Of a DNA stretch of 64,000 bases, positions 1 to 11,500 are shown in pieces. Origin of the DNA: Phascolomyces articulosus. Lineage: Eukaryota > Mucoromycota > Mucoromycetes > Mucorales > Lichtheimiaceae. Position numbers and translations under genes: made by a program. Every line of letters starts with the position of its first letter. The first letter of the stretch is position 1. Location of the stretch: positions 372,001-436,000 of the forward strand of contig JAIXMP010000019.1 in assembly GCA_025677815.1 (NCBI GenBank), written 5' to 3'. Below the pieces are notes generated by a model. That model was not told where the DNA came from. It did not search any database and saw only the letters and a program-made list of their open reading frames with translations.

Positions 1-1732
1 TTTCGTCCTTAATAAAAATTTATAATTTCAACGTAGTATTGGGACAAGTTTTTTCTTCTCTTTTTTTTTTTATTGTCGTTTTGACATTTTTCCCTGTGCT
101 ATCTTATACCATGCACGACAAGTGCTTTATGTCCGTGTATTGGCTTGAAATGGCACGAGAGTTACTTGTTCTAGAGGCTCTCACTTGTGTCGTGATAAAT
201 ATGGCGGATCAATACCAAGCCAATAGAAATGGAGATAACAGAAGAGTAGTGATAAAATAAAGAGTAACGTGAAAGATATCGCTTATTGTTTTAATGATCA
301 GGGGTATTTATATGTTTTCTAACTACTTGTAATAATAATAAATTATATAATAAAACTAATGATAATAATATGTATACGTGGAATAATGGAGGATGCGATA
401 CGTGTTCATGACTGTCAATTGAATACATGTTCGAATAATTAATAAGGTGATGGATGATAAATGCGTGGCATAATAAAATGCAAATACGATAGCAGCGATA
501 AGGTGCTACAAAAATAAATCAAAAAAGGAATAGGTAGTAACCCTTATTTTTAGTTACACTTGGTTTAATGGCTTTATAACTAACTACTTCTTTTTTCTCT
601 CTCTTTAGATCACACATAGAAAAACATTACGTTGACAGCCTTTCTCTCTCTCTCATGTTGATCTGTTCGATCCGTGTATGAGACACCGATCAAAAACAAT
701 AGAATTCCAAGAGGTAGGTGAAGATAACATTATGTTGAATGTTTACTGAAAGAGGGTAAAGTAGAATAGACATGTTGCTCATATCCTCCATGGTTTGAGC
801 TTAGCTGATATATTTCTGGTGCGTATACGCCTATTGGTATTCATACTTCCCCATCTACGAAATTCGGTTACGGAATTTCACTCAACGAATCGAAGGATGG
901 AACAACGGTGTGTCTATCTCGGTCATATCCTGGTATTATGAGACGATGCTCTTTTCTTTCGTCGTATTTCTTATCAACATTGATTCACATCCATCCAATC
1001 ATAAGATGCTATTCCTGTAATATAATAAACCAGATCTGTATGGGACCCTTCATCATTCCAATTCAACTCTCCTCCAGGTTCACCCATTTTTTCTTCTGTC
1101 CGCCATTAATCTTCTACTTTTTCCAATTTTGTCCTTTTATCCCTCTCAACTCTCCTATAAACTACAGTATACTACACCTTATCTTAGTCACGTCATTCTT
1201 ATTCTCAGTGAGAATGTGTGGTTAAATAAAAAAGAACTCGTTATGTTCATTGTATTTATACAGAAAAAAAGTATTACCAAGGCATATTTTAACGATGCCG
1301 GATAAATCACCGATGGACACAAACATTCTGACGTAAAATTTTAGGCGCAAAAACAGGAACACAAGTCAGTTCCCCAGATAACGCAAACCCTTTTTATATG
1401 TAACCCAAAATTATTTCAAGATAACAATGATATGAATACATAATTTATAAAAGAAAGAACAATAATTGCGTGTAAGGAAGAAGAAACATGATAACAAAGA
1501 AAAAGTATTGTTTTTTTTACAAATAATCACAAATACAATGTAAACGTATGCTGATTATTTAAAAGTCTATTATATTTGATCTTCATGGTCGCCATCATTA
1601 TGCACTATGAATAATAATATGCCAGCATAATAACGCAAAAAAATATCACACAGCCTTTCTAAACTCCACAACTAATATATATATAACTTTTTCGTGTATC
1701 GCAGCAGTTTCGTAATACTCTTTGCATAAACC
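1..1732. other. Left-edge intergenic DNA, no supported gene
   Basis: AT-rich with pyrimidine tracts (CT repeats near 600-650). An open frame at 39-260 (+) could be the last exon of a gene starting off the left edge, because the frame runs from the edge region to a stop at 258-260, but it matches nothing I know. The frame at 908-1225 starts with GTG and has a hydrophobic, low-information composition typical of chance frames. The last few hundred bases presumably hold the promoter of the otubain gene. Confidence 0.5.
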
Positions 1733-3183
1733 ATGTCTTCCGAAGGTCCCACGACGACTGAAATAGAACCTGAACTCACAGATGAACAAATTCTTGAGTT
1801 AGAACAACGCATCAAAGACGAAGATGCTCTTAAAGTATACATTTGTTCTCAATCTATTTTCTTTTTCTCCTCACTATTTCTTCTTCCTATGCTCTATTCT
1901 TGATATAAAAGGACTCAAAGGTGTTTGCATAAAATACGCACACTTTTTTTTTTTTTTTTAGATTCCTTTAGTTTGTCAAGATGAATCCATTAATACGTTG
2001 GAAGAAGAATTTAAAGACAATGAACCATTTTTATGCAAAATTAAAGTACGTATAAATCTATTATGACACTATTTTTTTATGGCGATAAAAAAACGTTTTA
2101 GGGTCTTCGTGTTTGAAAAAAAAAGGGACGGTAAAAAGTGAGATTCCATTCCTTTTTTTTAAAAAAAAAAAAAAAACTAATACGGATTGGAAACTGTTTT
2201 TTAGAATCTAAGTGAATCGTCTAGTAGGATACGAAAATGTCGTGGTGATGGTAAGTTTTTTTTTATTTTTTATTTTTTATTTTTTCAGTAGTCTTGTTTT
2301 TAACAAAAAAGATTCGATATGCTTCCATAAAACTGATTTTTCTTTATCTTATTACATTTAGGCAATTGTTTTTTCAGAGGTAAAAAAAAAAAAAAAAAAA
2401 GAAAAAACAAGTTGGATACAAGAAACTATTACAATAGACAATTCAATGGAAAAGGGATAATATAAATGATAAAAAAAATAACACTGTTACATATTCATAT
2501 ATATAGCATTTGCTTATGCATGGTTTGAAAGTCTGATGCGCGCCAATGAAGCCGATTATCAAGCCGCGTTAGGCAAACTCAAGACGACACCCGATTTATT
2601 GGAACGTGCCGGGTTTCAAAAATTGGCATTTGAAGATTTTTATGATGTGACACTGGAGCAAGCAGAATTACTTCCCCAACGCGATCCTGACATGTTATTA
2701 GCTAGTTTCCAATCAGAAGAAATTAGTAATGCCATCGTGATGCATTTACGTTTTGTTGCTTCAGCATATCTTCGTATCCATGCAGCAGAATATGAACCTT
2801 TCTTGGTCGTGGAGATGATTTCCATTGATGAATTTTGTGCCATGCATGTGGAAGCCTTTGGTCGTGAATCGGATCATTTGCAGATCATTGCTCTTAGTAA
2901 AGCATTGCAAGTCCCTGTGCAAATTGTTTATTTGGATGGAAGTGCAGATAAGGAAGCGGCAGTCCATGACTTTTTCCCAGATGAAACGTTGAATTCCCTC
3001 AAACCTTTGAGATTGATTTACAGACCAGGTAAATAATACCTTTGAAACTGGTTTAGAAAAGGGAATAAGGAGAGAGAGAGAGAAGGCAAAAAAAAAAAAA
3101 GATTATTATGAATTGCTCTATTCATTTATTATTGCATTTATTTTATTATAGGTCATTATGATATCCTCTATGAAAAAAACTAA
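1733..3183 (+). CDS. OTUB1: Otubain-type deubiquitinating cysteine protease (OTUB1-like, peptidase C65)
   Basis: Predicted to cleave ubiquitin from proteins (OTUB1 family; cytosol/nucleus). Six exons: 1733-1834, 1962-2045, 2205-2250, 2362-2379, 2507-3028, 3152-3183, which sum to 804 nt and 267 residues, close to human OTUB1. The catalytic GDGNCFFR block gives Asp77 and Cys80, and HYDILYE near the C-terminus gives His259. All three catalytic positions are intact. The start is the first ATG of the frame, followed by an acidic N-terminus as in other otubains. The fourth exon is only 18 nt and carries the catalytic Cys. The next gene, on the opposite strand, encodes a RING-H2 protein, so both concern ubiquitin, though adjacency alone is weak evidence of a link. 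Family assignment is secure; the splice sites were read by eye. Confidence 0.93.
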
Positions 3184-5521
3184 ATAAAAAAAATCACTTT
3201 TGTTATGGATCTTGACGATACACTTATACATATACCAAGATTTGGAATTTTATGCAGAACAAAAAAAATCATTCATCAAAATTTTCAACTAGCTATATTG
3301 GGCTTAGCATATATGAAGGATGACTACGAGAAAAAGTGGATGGACTGGGAGAAGGCTACAAGTTAAATGACACAAGTTGGATATTCTTATTGAAAGAAAT
3401 ATTGCATTTTGGAGGGGAAGGAGAAGGAAAAATGTTCATAAAAGTGGATTATAATTGTAATTATAGATTTTAGCAATGTTTTCTGGATATTATGTGTGTA
3501 ATATGAGGCTGGAGGATGAAAGAATCGATTTTTTTAATATAAAATTAGGAAATGTATACTATCATCATCTTCCATTAGTGGAAAATAATTCACATTTTTC
3601 CTTTAATATTAAATAAACGGGCTATATAGAATTGATAGATCAAGCAAATCCCTGATCCCAAGATTTGTAATGGGAAGAGTAAATCGTATCCAAAAATGGC
3701 AAAGCAATAAAATTTGCATGATTCTTATATTTTTAATTTGAGAGAGAGGTGTACTTTAATTGTTATTTACTGCATGCTCGGGTTTATCATGGATGGCAAG
3801 AGTTTATCTCGCTTTTCATTGTATTATAATTAATTCATATTATCAACTTTTGCCATGTTTTTAATACGCACTTTTTTCTACATACATAAATTACTTTTTC
3901 ACTGCCTTCATTCATTAGAAATATAAAATATTATTAACATGGTGATAAGATAATAAAGCATTATTACATTGTTTATTAGATTGGATCGACCCGATTTTCT
4001 ATACAAACAAATATTGATTCATGTTAAATATAATGCTACTATATTAGCATATTGAATTTCCTAATAACGTATGGCATTTATTATTATTCTATCATACCAT
4101 GAAACTATATATATAAAAAAGGTCTGTGGTTTTTTTTTCACCTCCTTTCCATCTACATTTTTATTATAAATAAATAATATTTCACACGTTTTGTAAATGT
4201 TTACCTTGTTCGTCATGTTAATTATACAAATAGAATAGTATTTTATATCTAAACACGGATTTCTCCTCTTTCTTTTACGATTTACTATTGTTGAGCTCCT
4301 TTTTTTTATGTAGTACTATAATATGTTTTTGTGCTCTTTAACCAAAGAAAACCAACTACTTTTATCATGGATTTTGTCTCCTATCTTTTTTATACAACTT
4401 ATCAAGAACATGGTTGGAACAAACCTCCTCCGAATTTTAACATGACCTTGTAATATTCATCTTTTAAAATTTTTATATTAATGTACCCAAAAAAAAAGAC
4501 TCTTTTTTTTATATATTGTATTTTTTTTATATAATAATAATAAAGAATTTTAATATGGAGAGAACGTTTCTTGACTTTTTTCACCGATAAAAACTTACTT
4601 ACTATAGTAATGTTCTCCTCTCATCCTACTCCTCTTCTCCCTTTCTTTCCTGCATCAATTCATCACTCTTATTTTTTGCTCCTCGGTTCTATCGTACACT
4701 TGTTATTATTATTATTTATCATAATCCATAAAACCTGTGATTACAATATAGTGTTATGATCATGAAAGGTTGACAAAAATAGAGTTAATAAAACGTTTTT
4801 ATAGCCTATCCCTTTTTTTTATCCAAGCACATAGACTGTCATAACGTGTTATTATTCCCTAACATCAAGATTTGTAATGTCTACTGTACATGGATAACAA
4901 TCCCATTTTTTTTTCACTGGCGTTACTGAGTCATATATATATATATAAATGTACTATCATTATCTCCAATGATACTATAACTTTTGTCAGTTTATTTATT
5001 ATGTTTGTATGTACCAATTTACTAGTATATGTTTATTTGAATTTATTAACATGAGTAATTAATGAATGAACAAAATATGCGAAGAAAGTAGTGAATTTTT
5101 TTTCTACATGCAAATTTTCGTATGGAGGAAAGAAAAAAAATGATTGTGATTGTGTGTAAAAGGGGATGGAAAGGGAGAGATAGAGATAAATTTGGTATAT
5201 ATATAAGTATAATACAATTGTTGTTTTTTGAAATATTGTTATGGTTACCCTTGAAAATGATATATAATATATACATAATTCCAATCCTATAAGTGTTCTG
5301 AATTCTCTTTTTTTTTCTCATCCTTCATCAATAACATATGTTGATTGTCAAGAAGAAAAAGAAAAAAAAAAGAAAGGATCCGTAAAAAATAAATGTTATG
5401 TCATGTCTGTTTGTAGTATGTAAAATGTGTTGAAGAGAGGGGGAAGAATAGTGTGAAGGGGTGGGGATGGGGTGAGGGGAATAATCATTGCGTAGAAAAA
5501 GAAGAGATGTATATGCAAGAT
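3184..5521. other. Intergenic, 3' flanks of two convergent genes
   Basis: AT-rich spacer between the otubain stop and the stop of the minus-strand RING gene. Only short frames with simple-sequence composition (Y/I/L/F-rich) are present, on both strands. I see no conserved coding, RNA or repeat structure beyond homopolymers and short (TA)n runs. Confidence 0.6.
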
Positions 5522-6796
5522 TTAAGATAATAATGATGCCGGCACCACTGTATTTCGACACAAAGGACATCGATTTTGAGCTTCCATGAGCCATTTATCA
5601 ATACATTCTTGATGAAATCCATGTTTACAAGGTAATATGCGTACATTCTCCAATAGTTCAAATTTCTCCAAACAAACATGACATTGTTCACTTGCTCCGA
5701 TCAATGTAGCAATCATTTCATGTGAAAAGGGTTGTTGAGGTGCGCAGGTATCAATTTGTTCCACTGTGATTCCAGTATTGCGATGGTCGGCTTGCCATGC
5801 TGCTACCAAATCATCATAATTTGGATGATCCATCCCACTAATAAAGTAAATAATCCATCGACTCACAGTATATCGTCGATGATCATTCCTTGCTTCCTCT
5901 TCTTGACGTCGTTGTTGAAGTTCACGTAATCGTTGACTCCGTCGTAATGGTGGGTGATCTGTTGTTGTTGTTGTTGTTGTTCCTAATCCTCCTTCTCCAT
6001 CCATCATTGCCGTTCCTTCTCCTCCTCTTCCTTCAACTGTTGTCGATGTGGGTGATGTGGTAGGGCCTTGTGAATGATGATGGTGTTGATGTTGTAAATG
6101 TTCGGGTGGAGTAGAAGTCACTTCTTGTTGTGTTCGATAACCAACAATGAACATGGGCATGACCACTTCGGAGGATGTATCACTCGGTACAAGCAATGGT
6201 AACCGAACAAACCGAAAAAAGCTATTCTCTTCAGAATTAGCATCAGGTGTAATGTCTAAAAGTGAAGGATCGAATGCAGGTGTTGGCATGGGAGGAGACG
6301 TGGACACGGATACATCATTATCGTTATTATTACCGTTATTATTATTGTTGCGATTGTTATTGTCATTATTCTCGGTAGTATTCGTCGTTGCTGTACTACT
6401 ATTATTATTGTTATTGTTATTACGACGATCACGATATGCATTGACAACAGCTTGTGTAATAACATCGGCCAACATGGCAGGCCCTGTCACTCTCGATGGT
6501 ACTTCTAATACATTACGAAGTAATGATGAAGGCGATACAGGAAGTCCATTTAATGCTTGTTGTTGCTGTTGTTGTTGTTCTGATATTTCTTGTTGTTGAG
6601 GTTCAGGGTTCAATCGTCGACTGCGGCGTAATGGTCGAGATGGAGTTCTAATAGAAGTTCTAACAGGTTCCTCTGTTTGTTGACTGTGATGATCTTGGTT
6701 CCTTTGTCTTCCATTACGATTCATAGGATCATATCGAGTTGCGGATCGACATAATCGAGAAGATCGTCTTGGTGTATTATTGTTGTTATTATTCAT
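5522..6796 (-). CDS. RING-H2 zinc-finger protein, putative E3 ubiquitin ligase
   Basis: Single exon, 424 residues. The C-terminus has a complete C3H2C3 RING: Cys372-x2-Cys375-x14-Cys390-x-His392-x2-His395-x2-Cys398-x11-Cys410-x2-Cys413, with the Trp of the usual KW motif present at position 402. This arrangement binds two zinc ions and recruits E2 enzymes. The first ~300 residues are low complexity: Arg/Ser-rich near the start, then Gln- and Asn-rich tracts (about residues 70-80 and 125-160) and His/Thr runs, so probably disordered. No signal peptide or membrane segment is evident. The substrate is unknown. The poly-Asn/Gln regions come from CAA/AAT-type trinucleotide runs and may vary in length between strains. 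Confidence 0.82.
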   Translation of the reverse strand: MNNNNNNTPRRSSRLCRSATRYDPMNRNGRQRNQDHHSQQTEEPVRTSIRTPSRPLRRSRRLNPEPQQQEISEQQQQQQQALNGLPVSPSSLLRNVLEVPSRVTGPAMLADVITQAVVNAYRDRRNNNNNNNSSTATTNTTENNDNNNRNNNNNGNNNDNDVSVSTSPPMPTPAFDPSLLDITPDANSEENSFFRFVRLPLLVPSDTSSEVVMPMFIVGYRTQQEVTSTPPEHLQHQHHHHSQGPTTSPTSTTVEGRGGEGTAMMDGEGGLGTTTTTTTDHPPLRRSQRLRELQQRRQEEEARNDHRRYTVSRWIIYFISGMDHPNYDDLVAAWQADHRNTGITVEQIDTCAPQQPFSHEMIATLIGASEQCHVCLEKFELLENVRILPCKHGFHQECIDKWLMEAQNRCPLCRNTVVPASLLS

Positions 6797-7342
6797 GTAG
6801 TAATCGAAAAAAGTACAAAGAAAGAGAAAGGTCAGTGAAAAGAAAAAAAAAGTTTTTAATATAAAAGAAAGGGAGAGAAGAGACTAGAAATTAAAGCGAG
6901 TTTCAGTCTTGTAATTGAAAAAAAAAATGGCTCTCAGAATAGAGATTCCCTGAATCATCAGCTTCTCGTGGGTGGTGATTCGTTTTAAATATCAATACAT
7001 AAAAAAAACACAGACAATGATACATATGATATGTAGACTAGTTCAATGAAACTTTTTTTTTGTTTTAAAAAGTAGTTATACTTGTACGACTAATAATAAT
7101 GTATGATGGGGATAATATAAGAATAATAATAATAATAATAATAATAATACGAATAGTAATAATAATAATAATAATAATAAAGAATAAGAAAATAAGGAAT
7201 AATAATAAAGATAAAATTGATTTGTTCAAAGGTAGAGGAAAAATACAGTTACAGAAAAAAAAAAGAACAAACATGAATCCATATTTTTTTACTCGCAAAA
7301 TAACAATAAAACAAAACTATAAAATACTAACAAACGAACTAT
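6797..7342. other. Intergenic spacer with trinucleotide microsatellite
   Basis: Lies upstream of the RING gene and downstream of the coiled-coil gene, both on the minus strand. It contains the AAT microsatellite listed separately and is otherwise featureless AT-rich DNA. It must hold the RING gene promoter at its left side. Confidence 0.6.
7119..7180. repeat. AAT/ATA trinucleotide microsatellite
   Basis: Two adjoining runs of ATA/AAT units interrupted by ACGAATAGT. The open frames across it on both strands (poly-Ile) are artefacts of the repeat. Confidence 0.9.
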
Positions 7343-8587
7343 TTACTCTGGTAAAGAAGCAATACGATCTTGCATCCATAAGGATTCACCTTTCCAGCGA
7401 TCTCTTTCTTCTGCTACTTGTTCTCGTTTATTCATTACAATAGAATGTTGTTGTCGAGAAGACATGGCTTGTTCCAATTTTTTACGAGACGTTCGTTCAT
7501 CGGCCAATTGCTTTTCCAATTGAGCAATCATTTGTCGTAAACTGGATTCATTTTGTTGTGCTTGTACTTTTAAAAGCATACCACTTGCCAAAGCAGGTGG
7601 ACATGATAAACGTCGATCTTCTTTTTCTTGTCCTTGTTGATCAACTGAACCAATATGTTGTCGACAATGAGGGCATGCTTTATTACTGATTGTGTTATTA
7701 CGTTGTTGTTCTACAATGGCTTGCTCTTCTTGTTCCATTTGTTGTTGATAGTGACGTTGTCTTACAACTGATCGACGTCGAAGTGCAGCTTCAGGTACAT
7801 TTCGTAATGCAGCATTAATGGCTGCGGAAGCGACATCAGCTGGTAAAGGTGCAGGTCGACGTGGACGTGCACGAGATTTGGCAGGAATAGAAGGTGGTGG
7901 CATTGGAAACAAATCCAAAGATGGTACTGGGGGTGGTGGTACAGGTGGAGGAGCGACATAATCCTTATCAGACACTTCACTATAGACACCTGAATCACGC
8001 ATGGAATGAGATGAATAATGAGGATGCTGTTGTTGGTGGTGATGATGGGATGGTAAAGAAGTCATGGTAGATGCGGATGAAGAGGAGGAAGATGTAGTCG
8101 ACGAATAAGATACTTGTGTCAAAGGGCGTGCTGATGTAGTAGTAGGTACTGGAATTTCAGGTGGAGGAGGATGGTATTCTGGTAATGGAATATGTTTTCT
8201 TGTCATGGTAGACGTAGGTGTTTTGGGAACTGTATCATGTGTTGAATGACTCTTTAATGAAGCTGCATCGTTAGTTGTTAAGCTTCTTTGTGTGGTGGTG
8301 GTGACTGCTCCACGCTTTCGTAACTTGCTTAATAAACGAGAAGCGCGGCGTTGTTGAAGTTTCTTTTTTGTAGATGGTTTAGCAAATTCATCAGGACTGG
8401 TAGTGGATAAAAATTCTGCTAAAGCAAACGTATCGTTGGCAGTAGCATTGGTATGAACTGAACTTGCTAATGAATAACCGATACTACTAGTATCATCATC
8501 TTCTATATCATCGTCATCAAAAAAGGCCATATTTTTAGATGGAATAATAGCAACACGTTGTTGCGTTAATCGATTGTTTGGTGCCAT
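7343..8587 (-). CDS. Unrecognised coiled-coil protein with proline-rich region and single CxxC
   Basis: Single exon, 414 residues, no family I can name. From the N-terminus: an acidic patch (DDDDIEDDD, about residues 24-32); a short segment ALAEFLSTTSPDEF (about 56-69) of a kind seen in fungal regulatory proteins; basic and Ser/Thr-rich stretches; a proline-rich region with PPPVPPPPVP (about 215-225); one CPHC pair (about 304-307), too little for a full zinc finger; and a long charged heptad-like C-terminal segment (about 340-405) predicted as coiled coil. There is no signal peptide or membrane segment. It resembles fungal scaffold or cytoskeleton-associated proteins in layout only. Codon use and the uninterrupted frame support it being a real gene. 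Confidence 0.72.
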   Translation of the reverse strand: MAPNNRLTQQRVAIIPSKNMAFFDDDDIEDDDTSSIGYSLASSVHTNATANDTFALAEFLSTTSPDEFAKPSTKKKLQQRRASRLLSKLRKRGAVTTTTQRSLTTNDAASLKSHSTHDTVPKTPTSTMTRKHIPLPEYHPPPPEIPVPTTTSARPLTQVSYSSTTSSSSSSASTMTSLPSHHHHQQQHPHYSSHSMRDSGVYSEVSDKDYVAPPPVPPPPVPSLDLFPMPPPSIPAKSRARPRRPAPLPADVASAAINAALRNVPEAALRRRSVVRQRHYQQQMEQEEQAIVEQQRNNTISNKACPHCRQHIGSVDQQGQEKEDRRLSCPPALASGMLLKVQAQQNESSLRQMIAQLEKQLADERTSRKKLEQAMSSRQQHSIVMNKREQVAEERDRWKGESLWMQDRIASLPE

Positions 8588-11500
8588 AGTTATTTGTAAT
8601 ATAAAGTGTTTTTCAAAATGTAAAATTGAATAAAGGAATGATCTGAGATGGAGAGATAAATGAATGAATAGATAAAATAGTAGTCGTAGAAAGAGAGGAC
8701 AGGGTGGATGATCTGTTTAATAAAAAATAAAATGAAAATGAAGAAGAAGAAACGATTCGCGTCAAAAAAAAAATTGGTTGATCAAATGAATTAATCCTCA
8801 ATTTATGAAGATCCTTACTTGCTTTGATGCAATTATTACAATATGTGTAACTTTTACCTTAAACCATACACACAATCACGCACAACCCCCTCCTCCTTTT
8901 TTTTTGTGGGTTCCTTAAACAGCCAAAAAAAAAAAAGCTTATACTTATAAACTTACACATCTTTTTTTAATTCTCCTTGCTTTTTGGAAGCATAGATTCA
9001 TAAACAATAGAAAAATTATTACCGTATATACTAATCATACTAACTAACTAACTATCTTGGTTATCTCCTATCAATAAAAAAAAATAATGGCTCTTGGGAT
9101 CGGGGCGCCTCCTCCTGCTCCTTTCCCCTAGAAATAATGTACATATTTATTTTTATTTATATATACATATATAATTGAGGAACCCTAACAAGAACGAGGA
9201 TTCATCATCATTTATAGCATCATTATCATCATGTTCAATTGAGGGAAAATACTATTATTCTAGGACTTACCCAGTCTATTGGTTTTGTTTTTTTATAACA
9301 AAAGAGAGAAAACTTATCATAGGAGAGTCCCCTACATAACCTGGCTAAGACTTATCCATTTCCCCATCTTCTTGAACCGTCACCTATATGATTTCTTTAA
9401 ACGGTAATGGATCCGTGTAGTGCAGCTAACTTATTACTATCTCATGGGTTTATCCCCCTTCCCCTTATCTTTTCTTTTATTTCTTTTTGCCATCATGTCT
9501 TGTTCCATAAATGCTTTTTTTTCACACATATACATGCAAAAGACCATATACTTTTGAATAAACTCTATAAAAGTAGGATATACGAGATATAAATTGAAGG
9601 AGAAGACTAGAAAGAAAAAAAAAGGGCTGTTCGATCTTTTATATATATATATATATATATTCATCGGAAGCCGCCCCAAAAATAATCCACCCATCATCAT
9701 CATCATCATGCCGAAATTATATTCAAAATGTAAAAAGTATTATACTAAATCTCCTAATAGTTTTCTTTTTCTCCCTTTTCAAAACGAATAAGAGTATATC
9801 TCACCTTTTTTTTATATATAAAAAGAAAACGTGTCTCTTCTATGTGTATATATATACTCTGTATATATGAATATATTAACTATTATTATGAGCAATGGTG
9901 GTGAATAAATGAGAGGCTTTAGTTATGACTTATTGTATTTATATTAATAATATATATTGGTTTATTTATATAACGATGGGAAAAAAAGCATCATGATGGC
10001 AAAGATCCAACTTCATTTTTTGGTTTATTCGTCTTTCCATATCTTTCTCCTTCCTGTACTCCTTTAAAAAAAAATAAGATAATGGTTCGTTATTCTTAGT
10101 GCCGTCATTTCTTGTAAAAAAAAATTAGAGAAAGAGAGAGAGAAGAAATTATCTTTGTTGAGGAGGATTAAATGATAGATATTACTGTTATTATCATTAT
10201 ATAACAACCCTGCCTTTGGGATGATAACATAAAACAAAAAAAAATGGAGTAGGAGTTAATTTAACATATGTTTTGTGCATTTCCTCTTAAAAGTATACAT
10301 AAAAAAAACAAGTATATATCACGATTACAATAAAATGTAATCATCATGCGTTAAGTTCATATTTATATAGATTTAGGGCGAGTTTTCTTTTCAATAGAAA
10401 ATATGACTTTTTATATTACAGTTTAGTATGGATGATCCAAAAGCTATCAAATAGGATTATAGATTTTGAGTTGTTACTTGTCATTGTTACTAATAATAAT
10501 ATTAGTAACTATAGCTTTATTATTATTATTATTATTTATATAAAAACCTGCTTTTTTTAGTTATAAATATTTTATGTAGGTTGTATAGTGGAATTGATGT
10601 CGTACGACAAAAAAAAAAGTGATCAGTAGCACATATGTCAAGTTTCTTCTCCTTAATTTTTTTTTTTTTTGCACACTAAAATATAAGCATAGTTGCTCTT
10701 CTTTATTAAAAGAAGGTCAGTAACCTGTCTAATACAACAACAATATATCAAGTATATAATTATACTAGTTATTAATGAACAATAATAATAATATTAATTC
10801 AAGTTTTTTTTTGTCAACAACAACAACAACTCTTCTTCTTCTGCTACTACTACTACTACCAGTTTTTATTCCAAGTTTCTTCTTGTTATTGACAACTACT
10901 ACCATTGATATATCCTGTAATCATATTTCTAATAATTATAATTCTTTCTTGAATAAAAAAGGTCCTCCTTATTGTTGTTATACTTTAAGCACATAGTAGA
11001 CTATATACTTGTACCCTATTATTTTATTGAATGAACAACCGGTATATAGAGCATTATAAAAAAATATCCCTTCTTTGTAAAGATGAAAGAAAAACCCGGG
11101 TAAAAGGAGAAAGGAAGAAATGACGATGAAAATGGGTAAATGAAGGCGTAATATAGTAAATAAATTTGCGGGTTTTTGAGGATAAATAGAAAAAGTAAAT
11201 AAATAAATGATGGGATGAGGTGGGCAAAGAAGGTCTGTGATACACTTACAACACGTCAATATTTTTACCTTGCAGATCATTTCTTTTTGAGCGTCTTGCA
11301 TGTTGCATTCGATTCTCCTATTTTTTGTAAATTTGATGGATGATGGTGTGATCCTATTTTTTTATGGGAGAAAGAAATGCAGGTGTACTATTATTGAATG
11401 ATAAGAAATCATCATTGTTATAAGTCAAAGCCATCATATTATATTATTTATGTTTATCATTCAATTAAGTTTAACTTTCTTTTGCTTACCTCAATCCGTA

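Noticed and set aside
908..1225. 105-codon plus-strand frame
   Set aside because: Starts with GTG, is dominated by Phe/Leu/Ile/Ser and has no motif. Typical of chance frames in pyrimidine-rich DNA.
6147..6599. 150-codon plus-strand frame with poly-Leu and poly-Cys
   Set aside because: Exact antisense of the Asn/Gln-repeat part of the RING gene; the repeats create it.
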